A DNA stretch of 64,000 nt, taken from assembly GCA_008360955.1 (NCBI GenBank), contig LUCM01009828.1, positions 9,344 through 73,343 on the forward strand, given 5' to 3'. The position numbers were made by a program, and so were the translations under genes. Within the stretch, counting starts at the first letter, position 1; every line of letters starts with the position of its first letter. Below, piece after piece: positions 27,201-33,794 of the stretch. Below the pieces are notes generated by a model, which was not told where the DNA came from, searched no databases, and worked only from the letters and a program-made list of their open reading frames with translations. Source of the DNA: Fasciolopsis buskii. Taxonomy: Eukaryota; Platyhelminthes; Trematoda; Plagiorchiida; Fasciolidae.

Positions 27201-30200
27201 CCGTATTCTTTTTGAAACCCCCGGTATTTAAAAACGTTTTGTCCTAGCGGAAATTCGCAATAATTTCGTGGTAATCGCGCGAACATTTAAAAAAATATTT
27301 TTTTGTTATTTACAACCATGTTGATAATCATATCAATAAACCTAGTGCTGAAAACCTGTCCCTTGGGACGTACAGAGCCATTTGTGAATTAAATTTATTC
27401 GAAACGCTAATCGTTAAGTTTTTTTATCTTGAGCGAAAAAACCCTTAATCTGTTCTACCCCGCTCCCAATATTTTAGGTTTTTTCGCTTCACTTTAATGA
27501 GTCCACCCTATTTGGAGTTGTGAAACGGTTTTGTCTGGTCACAGAGTTGGCCGGTATTGTTCCAACCCAAAAGCCGTCACATTCCAAAGTGCTTGATCGA
27601 GTTGTTCATCTGCATACATGGCAATCAACTGGCGCGACGGATGAGAAATCCACCTTGGTTGTACTTGCCGTTTTTGCCAGTGGCACAGTGCGCGTAAGTA
27701 ATCCGCAGTAGAAATAGTGGTATTCATTGTTTATTTTATGCCTAGGGGATTTCCACTTCGAGGGAATAAATATTCCTTGTTTTGGCGATGATTAAACGAT
27801 CAGTTTCACAGCATTTCGACCTGACCTCCCAAGTTCGAGCCCTCCCGTCTGAGCGCAGCTTCCCCACTTAGCGGCCTCTACCTGATTTCCCTCCGTTTCC
27901 TAAGAATGATATGCACTGTCATTTCAGTAATAAAGAATGTGGAAGAATAAAAACAATGCATTACTTCGGCCTGCGCAATTATAAACCTCTATGATTCATA
28001 TCTAACAGCTGATGGTGGTGATGGTCAAATGGGTTGCGAATGAAGACCGAAAATTCTAAGTCGGTCACAGTGGTTCTAGCTTGATGTTTCTTGTTCCCCT
28101 TGTTTATCCTTATGGAGACCAGATGCAAATTTACACCACTCCGAATTTCTGTACTGTAGTCAAATGTTCTCTGGAATCAACGCAAAGAAATTGCATCACT
28201 TAGCACTTACAGTATGTTCATGCAGTAACCACTTCATGATTCTTTGTTCTGATTGTTGAGTGCCCATATCCATTGCCGGAATCACGTCATTTCCCTTGTA
28301 TCTACTTTTTGCGGTGTCCTATGTTGTGAGGCAGATATTTCACTAATTATGGAATAATTTGTTTTTATCTGCAGGATTTAATATCTTCCGTGTGTGTTTG
28401 TGGTTCTATCATTGTATCGTGCTACAAGTCTCATGTTGAACTGGTATTCATCTGTATGCATCCGGCTATAAAATCCAACCCGTAATCACGACCGCCAATA
28501 GTGGTTCCGATGAAAATAAACTAAGGAAAGTGTGCATAAACAGTAAATCGGCTGATAGTAAGCACCATTATCAAATAAACTTAAGAGTATGCTGCAATTC
28601 GCGATATTAGGTCACGACGGTCGCTTAGAACACAAATCACTCGGAGGAAGATTAGTTTTCCACGCTTCGAATGTGAATAAATATCCAGTGAACAGTTCGT
28701 TGGGTTTCGTTAATTTGTTCAGCTGACTTACTCCAAGTTGGGCACCGTCTGTTGCTTTATTATATCCAAACGACGCTCCCTATCCGGATGGTGTGTTGTG
28801 AGGTCGATCCATTTATGCCGACTCATTCAATGATGAAGGCATCTGCACATTAAGCCAGAAGCTCAAAGCTCCATCCAGGCTAGTGCCGTTCATTTTTGGG
28901 TGCGAAAAATGTCATTTCGTCCCATGTTAAAACGTTATTTTTTAATTGAACCCCCCCTAAAATGCCACTCTTTTTTAATGGATTCCAACGCGATCATCAG
29001 CCCACCATTTCTAATCGGAGCTGCTTGACTTCTCCTTTTGCTTGGGGTTTCGTTAGTTTCAAGGATACCCCTATTTTTTTTACTTGATTTTGCTTTTTCT
29101 GCTAATCTTTCCCTTATTTTTTTAAAAATCTCTCCAAGTATTGGCATATGGCTTCTGTGTCCCATGATGTATCTGCCAGCTGTCATCAGGAAGTGCAGCC
29201 GACTGAAACATGGGCTCCTATGCATGATATTGGGACGATGCACCAGTCCCGGCAACAGAGAGCTTCTCGAAAAACCTCCACAAGCGAATTACAGTCGAAA
29301 TTACTTTGTGACAACGACGAGTTAGATTCAATCGTCCCTATCACTTGGTCTACCTTACGGTCCATTCCAGCCCAGTCCTACTCACCCCCTTATAATTCGC
29401 ACACTGTACCCGATCCCACTACACGCGTTAATGGCACTGGCGATATGAAACCACAAACCATCCTAGTCTGGCTCACCGCTGGTTACGATGGCATGGTCTA
29501 CGGACGGCAACTGGTTTTCCCGAACGCCAAACTCAGCCCAATGCCAGAGGACCAAATTGTTCCGGACCCTGTACCTCCCCATACAAGCCCCACAAATTTT
29601 GGTTCAACCCAATGGTGCCTGGATCTGGCGGCACATGCACCCGCACCAATTTCAGACGCCGATGTCGACCCTACTGGTCAATGGTTGCTCACAGGTTCCA
29701 CCGATGAAACAGCTAAGGTATGCACATGAGCTCGGAGATATATGCTTGCCTGTGATTCATTAACTTGAATATTCCCCTTTGCGTTTTGTCATCAACTGAT
29801 ATGCTCCACTTGTTCTCAGGTTTGGTGTCTCTCATCTGGCTTACTCGTTTTCGACACGGGCACGCACGGCGCTTGTGTACGGTCTGTGTGTTTTCGACCC
29901 GTTCTCGACGAACCATTGACTACGTCCGGTCACGAATGGTTCGTTGCTACCGGTGACGATACAGGGGCTTTACGGATCTGGGTTTTGCCTAGCAGGAGGT
30001 AGGTCTACTCCACGCTTTTTCATGTTTTTGTAAGGAATATATACCATTGAATCATAAGTCCACCGCACTCCGTTGTGAATCATACCTGAGGATCCAGTAT
30101 GTCATTCACGGTGACTAACCGCGTGACAGTGATATCTTCCTCAACACCATGGTGGTAGACAGCCGACGGAGTCAAACTATCCCAATCGGGGCACCCAACA

Positions 30201-31092
30201 TGTGCCACATAGTATCATTGTCATCCTCAGCCACATATTTGGCACGTATCTTTGCGAATAGATGGTACCCACCTTTCAGTTGCTTATATTAATTCCCAAA
30301 AGAAGAGGTTGAACGATGTCGTACCATCTGTTTTAAATTAATTTACTGATTGTCCTTCAGAAGTATGTGTTCAGTTCATTAGATTTTTCTTTAGATATCA
30401 GCAAAATGTCTCGACACGACTGACAATAATCTTATTGGCTGCTGCTTTATTTCACCAGATTACGCAAGGCGATGACCGCTTCGACGCAACTTGGTCAACT
30501 GAATCGATCCCTCAGTCCGGATCAACTATTATACCGCAAGCCGAATAACGGGACCCGTTCTGACTGGCACAGTTCTTCTTCACGCCATCTAAATCGTTTG
30601 CCGAGTCCGGACATGAAGGAACTCGATCGCTCCGGTGCTCGTGATGCGCGAGCGGCATTCTTTTCGAACGCTGCTGGTTTTGGTGGTTCTTGGTTGAGGC
30701 GTTTGGTTTGGTCCCCTGATGGGCGCCTCATCACCGGACTATCTGATCGTCTTTGCGTGTGGCCATTCGAAGCCCCGAACACACGTTTAGTTCCTTCCGT
30801 TCCCGTTCGTGATCGATTCGCTGGCGATTTTCAGGGACCGCGGTTGGAACTGAAACGCTGTCGTGTTCTCCGTGTTCTATCTTCCGGACTTGCCGAAAGG
30901 AGTACTTCCGCACTGCACATGCTCTCGGTTGGTCCTCGAAGGCAGTGTTGTAGGCCCACTGCATCTGAACATGCTGCGAATCCCATTTTAACTGAGTTAC
31001 CCCCAACCATTGTCACCGTGGACGTAAATACGGGGACGTTGTATGTGTTCGACCCCATCGGTGCTCTTTTCCAGTCGGAACTGCAGGATTAA
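2839..31092 (+). CDS. Apaf-1-like apoptosome protein, C-terminal WD40 half (15 exons, 5' incomplete)
   Basis: The model joins 2839-3255, 3845-4091, 8949-9037, 12765-13200, 14358-14825, 17894-18046, 18874-18960, 19108-19296, 19764-20174, 22461-22829, 23380-23538, 27478-27693, 29139-29717, 29820-29998 and 30459-31092. All junction phases agree, giving 1543 residues plus stop. The product matches the C-terminal half of APAF1 in order. An IQLGL segment ends the helical arm, blades follow, and the last four blades carry ETAK-VWCL, ATGDDTGALRIW, SPDGRLITG...LCVW and VTVDVNTGTLYVF. In animals APAF1 senses cytochrome c with these propellers and builds a caspase-activating wheel in the cytosol; that function is inferred here. 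The length is more than twice the equivalent human part (about 660 residues, from memory) because of disordered insertions. CARD and NB-ARC are not seen. A generic WD40 protein is the alternative, but the ordered matches favour Apaf-1. Confidence 0.72.
3845..4091 (+). CDS. Apaf-1-like exon: first WD40 blade
   Basis: The acceptor is TGTTTCAG and the donor GTATTC, leaving in phase 0 after VAVQQ. It encodes LVWAIPTGPQAVTCLAVE, then YLAGTCDGRVLLLDANSGYE, the two halves of a WD40 repeat with a loop between. The position matches the first APAF1 repeat (DAVYHACFSEDG...IASCGADKTLQVF). Confidence 0.78.
4196..4990 (-). pseudogene. RTE/SR2-like element, 3' end (5'-truncated)
   Basis: The minus strand encodes the C-terminal part of an RTE reverse transcriptase: RPDISLKLKGRVYCAAVHS, VLLCGCETW, VRRLGVFDNRC, RLRWWGHVLRMAN, MTWQRGMRK, RLRGWGPKDSSTCWLET and REQWRSCCHLLSNQND before the stop near 4390. 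A 3' UTR follows, ending in a GATGATGATG tail at about 4196-4215. The same 3' UTR occurs at 12040-12200 (plus) and 33795-33930 (minus). The 183-codon frame has few breaks, so this copy is fairly young, but the catalytic core is missing through 5' truncation. Confidence 0.85.
5060..5720 (-). pseudogene. CR1-like non-LTR reverse transcriptase, degenerate C-terminal fragment
   Basis: On the minus strand, 5398-5060 encodes FLERVQHKAIWVINH followed by RCGLVALLKFSYQYHYGFDLLDL. This fits the LE(R/K)VQRRATK...LGLFSLxYRRLRGDLI signature that ends CR1/L2-type reverse transcriptases. Further upstream, across frameshifts, an ILxKTLGANKAPFSLSFD stretch and a decayed EYCIQAW-like stretch fit the preceding region. 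The short peptide match could be weaker than it looks. Confidence 0.5.
6105..6300 (+). repeat. tRNA-derived SINE-like repeat
   Basis: A tRNA-like segment, TGGCCTCGTAGCTCAGCTGG followed by CAGAGC, resembles the 5' half and A box of a tRNA. It is preceded by about 90 bases of the form TGGTGGATACC...GGTAACCGTTGATCC. The same arrangement recurs at 61240-61440 with point differences, so this is a dispersed family and not a tRNA gene. Confidence 0.55.
8693..8765 (+). repeat. Short tRNA-like repeat fragment
   Basis: CCCGCAGCTCAACCAGTAGA followed by GCAGAAGTG resembles the tRNA-like head of the SINE at 6105-6300. A decayed B-box-like GGAATTCAAAC lies about 35 bases on. It is short and degenerate. 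Confidence 0.3.
8949..9037 (+). CDS. Apaf-1-like small exon: WD40 strands
   Basis: The acceptor CTCTCTGTTATCAG and donor GTAAGT are both strong. The 89 bases enter in phase 0 and leave with two bases (GT), completed to Val by the next exon. The exon encodes KIDIKLLTFVSNNTECLTCG and then SDGTLV, a WD40 repeat half. Its fit of phase, splice sites and repeat motif supports the model across two long introns. Confidence 0.8.
9988..10038. repeat. Imperfect inverted repeat (hairpin)
   Basis: AACTAGAC...CAATTGG on the left pairs with CCAATTG...GTCTAGTT on the right, with a seven-base bulge and a short loop. It could be a chance hairpin or a remnant of a small inverted-repeat element. Confidence 0.4.
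11880..12200 (+). pseudogene. RTE/SR2-like 3' end fragment
   Basis: Encodes LHGWGQKDLSTGWLETLKDM, matching the end of the RTE reverse transcriptase at 4390-4560 (minus), then a stop. A 3' UTR almost the reverse complement of 4200-4330 follows, ending CGCTGAACGATGATG. It sits in the same orientation as the host gene. Confidence 0.8.
12765..13200 (+). CDS. Apaf-1-like exon: acidic and Ser/Arg-rich disordered insert
   Basis: The acceptor TTATTGTTTCAG supplies the final base of a Val codon shared with 9037. The exon ends at CAG before GTGTGT in phase 0. It codes for 145 residues with clusters such as IEINIENGSGSSDRGRS, DVDDEYDT, DDTDEELNDTLVDDLKLS and SAWRRRSSAASPAINPPG. No WD40 strands are obvious, so it looks like a disordered loop inserted between blades. 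A stronger donor (TCA before GTAAGT at 13042) lies inside in the same phase, so a 53-residue-shorter form is possible. Confidence 0.68.
14358..14825 (+). CDS. Apaf-1-like exon: WD40 blade with long loop
   Basis: The acceptor is CCGTTTCAG and it enters in phase 0. It encodes TTFELHSISVSPKLDIVLLS, a loop with an acidic stretch, LSVVLTNISAVSDDSQYLAI and GLSNGLIWLYNLDE, a typical d-a-b-c blade sequence. The 3' boundary is the weakest in the model: AAAAG before GTTAAT at 14826, phase 0. Confidence 0.7.
14826..17893 (+). other. Intron or unresolved exons
   Basis: The two flanking exons are compatible in phase, but additional exons may hide here: 17093-17131 and 17711-17812 (see separate entry), and an open stretch around 16690-16850. 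No transposon was recognised. A tRNA-like B box is vaguely visible near 15635. Confidence 0.4.
17711..17812 (+). pseudogene. Possible WD40 exon with a frameshift at a C5 run
   Basis: The acceptor ATGTACAG and donor GTAAGT (17813) are good. The first part reads EGPYLASGALELFLFQPSEC, a clear WD40 strand pair. The frame then meets TGA just after the CCCCC run at 17771-17775. One extra base there would continue as VNAFFMFEFAAV and leave in phase 0, exactly what the next exon (17894) needs. Entry requires two bases from an upstream exon. A 39-base open segment at 17093-17131 with AG and GT borders has the fitting phase, but the link from 14825 is missing. This is either an assembly or sequencing error, a polymorphism, or a dead exon. 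Confidence 0.45.
17894..18046 (+). CDS. Apaf-1-like exon: WD40 strands
   Basis: The acceptor GAAACCAG and donor GTAAGT bound 51 whole codons, the only open frame. It encodes ERVLTGLEIGTVPSACLFLP, then an acidic loop (TDEDEVVDNGQ) and HMFAAAIGSSVL. The VLTGLEIGTV stretch is a blade core strand pair. Confidence 0.7.
18874..18960 (+). CDS. Apaf-1-like small exon
   Basis: The acceptor CTGTGTCCGCAG and donor GTTAGT bound 29 codons, phase 0 to 0. It encodes KPVMVSGIKVIAHCEEKIAE and SVEAMLFHP. The last part resembles the outer strand that begins a WD40 blade (compare STIQYCDFSP of human APAF1, from memory). Confidence 0.6.
19108..19296 (+). CDS. Apaf-1-like exon: WD40 blade
   Basis: The acceptor GCATCCACAG and donor GTCAGT give phase 0 to 0. 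It begins VWSVPQAVPFDESK and ends with LIADQRVLAGGTTNGRVL. The next exon continues FWRIRDGCLLLDLSAHSSWV, so the intron falls exactly before the blade's Trp. This block lines up with APAF1 NHLAVVALSQYCVELWNTDS. Confidence 0.75.
19764..20174 (+). CDS. Apaf-1-like exon: WD40 blades
   Basis: The acceptor CTAAATCAG and donor GTAGTC give phase 0 to 0. It codes for FWRIRDGCLLLDLSAHSSWV, TAVRLLPP, then VGLLTASSDGVIKRWEV, a textbook GH-WD repeat matching APAF1 CRGHLSWVHGVMFSPDG...SDDQTIRLWET. After a loop, VFDVWFGPHASLLVVGRRRH and SSDLQ match DVVFQENEVMVLAVDHIRRLQ. Agreement over two consecutive blades is among the best evidence for the Apaf-1 call. Confidence 0.85.
20175..22460 (+). other. 2.3 kb intron with an RTE remnant
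   Basis: The middle (21130-21710) is a decayed RTE reverse transcriptase. The remainder shows no recognised feature. Confidence 0.6.
21130..21710 (+). pseudogene. Highly degenerate RTE/SR2-like reverse transcriptase fragment
   Basis: Frame-hopping translation recovers DIRLSVKSRVYTGMVKSVPL, then EARPLGV, MFERRRLCSIARTLW, EIRRKGTGSQKSVVRIDRIS and, near 21630-21700, RFLGWSPRYLQH...LETFSNMAK. This is the colinear order of the RTE C-terminal region (SIKGRVYTAAV, LYGSETW, VFDHRCLRSIAR, LGWGPRDPP...WLET). Numerous stops indicate an old insertion. Confidence 0.7.
22461..22829 (+). CDS. Apaf-1-like exon: blade with Ser/Pro insert
   Basis: The acceptor TCTCTTTTTCTCTAG and donor GTAAGC give phase 0 to 0. 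It starts FLFRPQEDACDG, the strand following SSDLQ of the previous exon. A Ser/Pro/Lys-rich loop of about 50 residues follows, then ATTGLSGTIHGRATAVSFWP and SGHWVAVGFSIGIVQ. The last block matches APAF1 GQIDYLTEAQVSCCCLSP...YIAFGDENGAIEI. Confidence 0.8.
23380..23538 (+). CDS. Apaf-1-like exon
   Basis: The acceptor GCGTTAAAG is weak; the donor is GTGAAT; phase 0 to 0. It encodes LNLLLDRADGFAVVCVVWDF, a polar loop (QQNNPTNRPDTDS) and PVVIANLLRLNE. It contains a hydrophobic strand ending in the dipeptide WD. The TAG eight bases upstream is a poorer acceptor on phase grounds. Confidence 0.6.
23539..27477 (+). other. 3.9 kb intron
   Basis: No coding element was recognised. A tRNA-like stretch lies at 25143-25220. 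Other short ORFs are open on both strands and lack splice support. Confidence 0.5.
25143..25220 (+). repeat. tRNA-like segment (Leu/Ser type), probably pseudogene or repeat
   Basis: GTTGGCCAAGCGGTCAACAT resembles the D-arm region of a class II tRNA (TGGCCGAGYGGTC). Downstream CGCACTGCCGGCAAA does not form a convincing T arm and acceptor pair, so a functional tRNA is unlikely. Confidence 0.25.
27478..27693 (+). CDS. Apaf-1-like exon: WD40 blade
   Basis: The acceptor CCCAATATTTTAG and donor GTAAGT give phase 0 to 0. It encodes VFSLHFNESTLFGVVKRFCL and, after a loop, TLVVLAVFASGTVR. It matches APAF1 VWHIQFTADEKTLIS and LLSWSFDGTVK. The next exon supplies YWHM, so the intron again sits just before the conserved Trp. 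Confidence 0.75.
27694..29138 (+). other. 1.4 kb intron
   Basis: AT-rich sequence without recognised features between two phase-0 exons. Confidence 0.6.
29139..29717 (+). CDS. Apaf-1-like exon: two blade segments with insert
   Basis: The acceptor follows a pyrimidine-rich tract (ATCTCTCCAAG); the donor is GTATGC; phase 0 to 0. The exon begins YWHMASVSHDV, completing the SGTVR blade. It then carries a His/Gln/Ser-rich insert, ILVWLTAGYDGMVYGRQLVF, and finally CLDLAAHAPAPISDADVDPT with GQWLLTGSTDETAK. The end lines up with APAF1 GTVLSCDISSDATKFSSTSADKTAK. Confidence 0.82.
29820..29998 (+). CDS. Apaf-1-like exon: penultimate blades
   Basis: The acceptor TTGTTCTCAG and donor GTAGGT bound an exon that leaves two bases (AG) completed to Arg by the next exon. 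It encodes VWCLSSGLLVFDTGTHGACV, RSVCFRPV and WFVATGDDTGALRIWVLP. The match to APAF1 IWSFDLLLPLHELRGHNGCV and LLATGDDNGEIRIWNV, including the TGDD core, is the clearest family signature in the gene. Confidence 0.88.
30459..31092 (+). CDS. Apaf-1-like terminal exon
   Basis: The acceptor is TTTATTTCACCAG. After a Ser/Arg-rich insert it encodes GGSWLRRLVWSPDGRLITG, LSDRLCVWPFEAPN, another insert, then PTIVTVDVNTGTLYVFDPIG and the stop TAA. It corresponds to the last APAF1 elements (GGWVTDLCFSPDGKMLIS, GGYIKWWNV, YVTVDNLGILYIL). No canonical AATAAA was seen in the following 300 bases. Confidence 0.87.
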
Positions 31093-32014
31093 ACAGTATC
31101 ATCCGCCTAACGTACGGTGAATGATATGTCGGCTGAGACAGACGCATCTAAACGAATATTTTTTCACCTTCCCTCTCCCTCTACGTCCCTCTGTTACATT
31201 CACTCAACTTCGGTTCTTTACCGAACGACTTTCAACTATTTTCATGTCAGAAGTGATTTTTCAGTTTTGTCTAAGATGAACTTTTGCTGTTAGTTTTTTT
31301 TTACTAGGTCATGACTTTCCCGACTTCCCAGCATCGTGATGTGCCTGTTTTTTGTTTGATTTTCACGTTAAATGCATTGTCTCCTGTTAAAACGTCATTG
31401 CACTGTCGTATTGTGTTTGACTAGTTTTACGGAGCAATTTCTCAATGTTTCAAGTGTGCATTCTGGGCGGCAAATTTTCGTCGGAACGACTGGTTCCAGT
31501 TTATCTACTGGGAAACGATTCATCGAATGCAGATATTCTGAAACGCAGAACATAGTAGTCATTTGGCGTGCAGTTGGAATCCACAATTCATTGAAAGCCT
31601 TAGGAACATTTTTCACCTATTTTTCTATCTCGTTAGGACAAATCAAAAGCTCGTACCAGCCTAGTGTCCAATCGAGAATTTATTTGAGACCACTTTTACG
31701 AGCGGGTAACTGTGCAACACGATCGAAAAACAGTTCTAGAGGATGCTCTGGGATAAGCAAATATATGAAGTTTCATCTCCTTCTTTTGGACACCCACGTG
31801 AGATCCGCCACGCGACAGTGGCATTCCAGGCTACCCGATTATCAGTAGTGTGAGTAATGTCATGGCATTAAGGGTGGAGATCACGAGGTCCAATCCTTCA
31901 CCACTCGTTAATTGTTCACATGTGGGTCTTTAAATGGTCCTCCTTCCGGAAACGATTGGATTGTATCGTGCAGATTTTTACGTAGAAAATCGTCGCGTTT
32001 TGGTCAGAAAATTT
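31093..32014. other. 3' flank of the Apaf-1-like gene; nothing clear
   Basis: Pyrimidine-rich sequence that should contain the 3' UTR. A 158-codon open frame at 31372-31848 (plus) has no recognised motif and may be chance. Confidence 0.4.
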
Positions 32015-32340
32015 GGTGAAGCATAAAAAAATTAGTTACACATCTTGTAAAATTAAAAAGAAACTCGTCGAAGAATGATTTGAGCGCTTTAACATAGGCT
32101 GCTCAGGCATTTGGGTGAAACACGGTCACGGTTTGTCAAAATGAGTACTAAATATGGGACAGTGAAAGTCCTATAGATATTGATTCTAGAGGGTATGGAA
32201 CGAAAAGCGGATCGTGTAGAAATGTGAGTGCGGCACTTTGAAAGGTCGTTGTTCAGAGGAGGCTTGGCAACTGAAAGAATTTTGTGAGCGACTTTCCGGG
32301 CACATATCACTCCACCAATTGCAGCGTTGGAATTCATTCT
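32015..32340 (-). pseudogene. CR1-like non-LTR element, 3' end fragment
   Basis: The minus strand encodes AHKILSVAKPPLNNDLSKCR and ends with FTVPYLVLILTNRDRVSPKC. This resembles the last part of CR1-type reverse transcriptases (LISKILASPSHPLND...). About 230 bases match 41870-42110 at high but imperfect identity, for example the shared GATTCTAGAGGGTATGGAAC, which marks a dispersed family. Confidence 0.65.
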
Positions 32341-33425
32341 TAGTATTAAAGAACATCTGACTTTTGTAGTTTTTTTGAAATATATATATTTATATATAGG
32401 AGTGTGACCATTGGTCCAGCAACTGCGATGGTGAGCTCCATTACCGGGAAGCTTCAAGAAATTGCGGAGAATTCGTGTAGGCAATGATTATTGACCAACA
32501 TTTAGTATTTGTCGGGTATTTGGTGAGAACTTTTCGCTTGGAAATTACTAGTTTTGCATTTCGACTCACATTTTCTGCCGTATTTGTAAATCAGTGGCTT
32601 GTGGGTAGTGGATAGGTTACAAATGTCCCTCGTTCTGCCCGTCCTTTTAAGGTAAGAAAATCTTAATTTGATTTGGTCTCGACTGTTTTGTAATCTTTCG
32701 ATCCGATCGTGCATTATTGTTGTCCTCAGTATTACCGAGTGATCGCCTTTCATCGGTATTGTTTGGTGAACGTGCATATCTAGTTTACTTTGTGTGCATG
32801 ATGGATATCTGTCGTCTAGTCCTCGTTCGTACAGTGACACACACACATACACACATTCAAACATACTATGGTGCTGATGCATGAGGTGAATTGTCATCGC
32901 GGTGCACGCAAGCTTTGTTATCATTGAAGTGATTAAATTGGTAGATATCTGGGCTCGTATCACATTGTTAGTATTTAATTGAGATAAACGGTTTCATCTC
33001 GTTAGTTTTCTCTGCTAAACAGTGGGTTTTTGAAAGTGCAATACCTCATGAATCCGTACTTTTTCGGGTTCTCTGTGTATGACGGAACGCTGTCCTGGTC
33101 TTATTTGGGTCTGAGGCAAGCCGAACTGTTTTTACATTGACTTCATGGGGATGGGTCGTGATCAGACAGCCGCTAGTCGATCAACATAATCTGAAGCAGC
33201 CTAATCACATCAAGTTATGAGGTTATTAAAGCAGTAGGAAAGAAACTTTGGTATCCCGCTGGGTACCATCAGATACGCATCATCGATTAGTGATTGGACG
33301 GCAGGAATGCACAATCGAATTGAGTGAACCATAAAGCCACCGATATTAAAGGCCAGCGCAAACCGGCCCAGTATTTCAGGAAATCTAGTTTGGTCGCGTA
33401 AGATTAGAAGCCGAAATAAAACAAG
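32341..33425. other. No recognisable gene
   Basis: Contains a short TA-rich tract near 32380-32398 and a CA/CATA tract near 32835-32860. Open frames here are short or lie across low-complexity sequence. Confidence 0.5.
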
Positions 33426-33429
33426 GTGA

Positions 33430-33710
33430 ACCAGTCAGCAGATGCCACTAAACAGCAGTGGAGATCAGTGGCTCAACCATGCTGTCGCAATTTCCTTCGG
33501 CCCAACGAAAGTTTATGTCGACTTGACTTTGACATTCTCTCCCCGGGTATTGAGAACCAGCGATTCCAACCACAGACGTGGTTGGACAGATCACGTAAAA
33601 TATCCATCGTTGGAGCCGGCCTTGGTCAAGTGGGCGAAGCATCTGTCGTCCCCTAACGTCGGACGTTCGCGTCTCAAGCTCGTTCGTCACTTCGATGACA
33701 CCAGGCAATA
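33430..33710. other. Block open on both strands, unidentified (probable repeat)
   Basis: Both strands are open over this relatively GC-rich block next to the RTE 3' end. On the minus strand it reads ELETRTSDVRGRQMLRPLDQ, WIFYVICPTTSVVGIAGSQY and NFRWAEGNCDSMVEPLISTA; on the plus strand HAVAISFGPTKVYVDLTLTF. No domain is recognised. It may be a separate dispersed repeat or an unusual 3' extension of the adjacent element. Confidence 0.3.
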
Positions 33711-33794
33711 CACTAGTGGTTTGCTTCTGGCCCTTTCTGGTCAGCTTTATCCTTGTTTGGTCTTAAGCCACTGCAGCTTTCGAGGTCACATTTG

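Noticed and set aside
31372..31848. 158-codon frame after the Apaf-1-like stop
   Set aside because: No recognised domain or conserved motif; could arise by chance in this much sequence.
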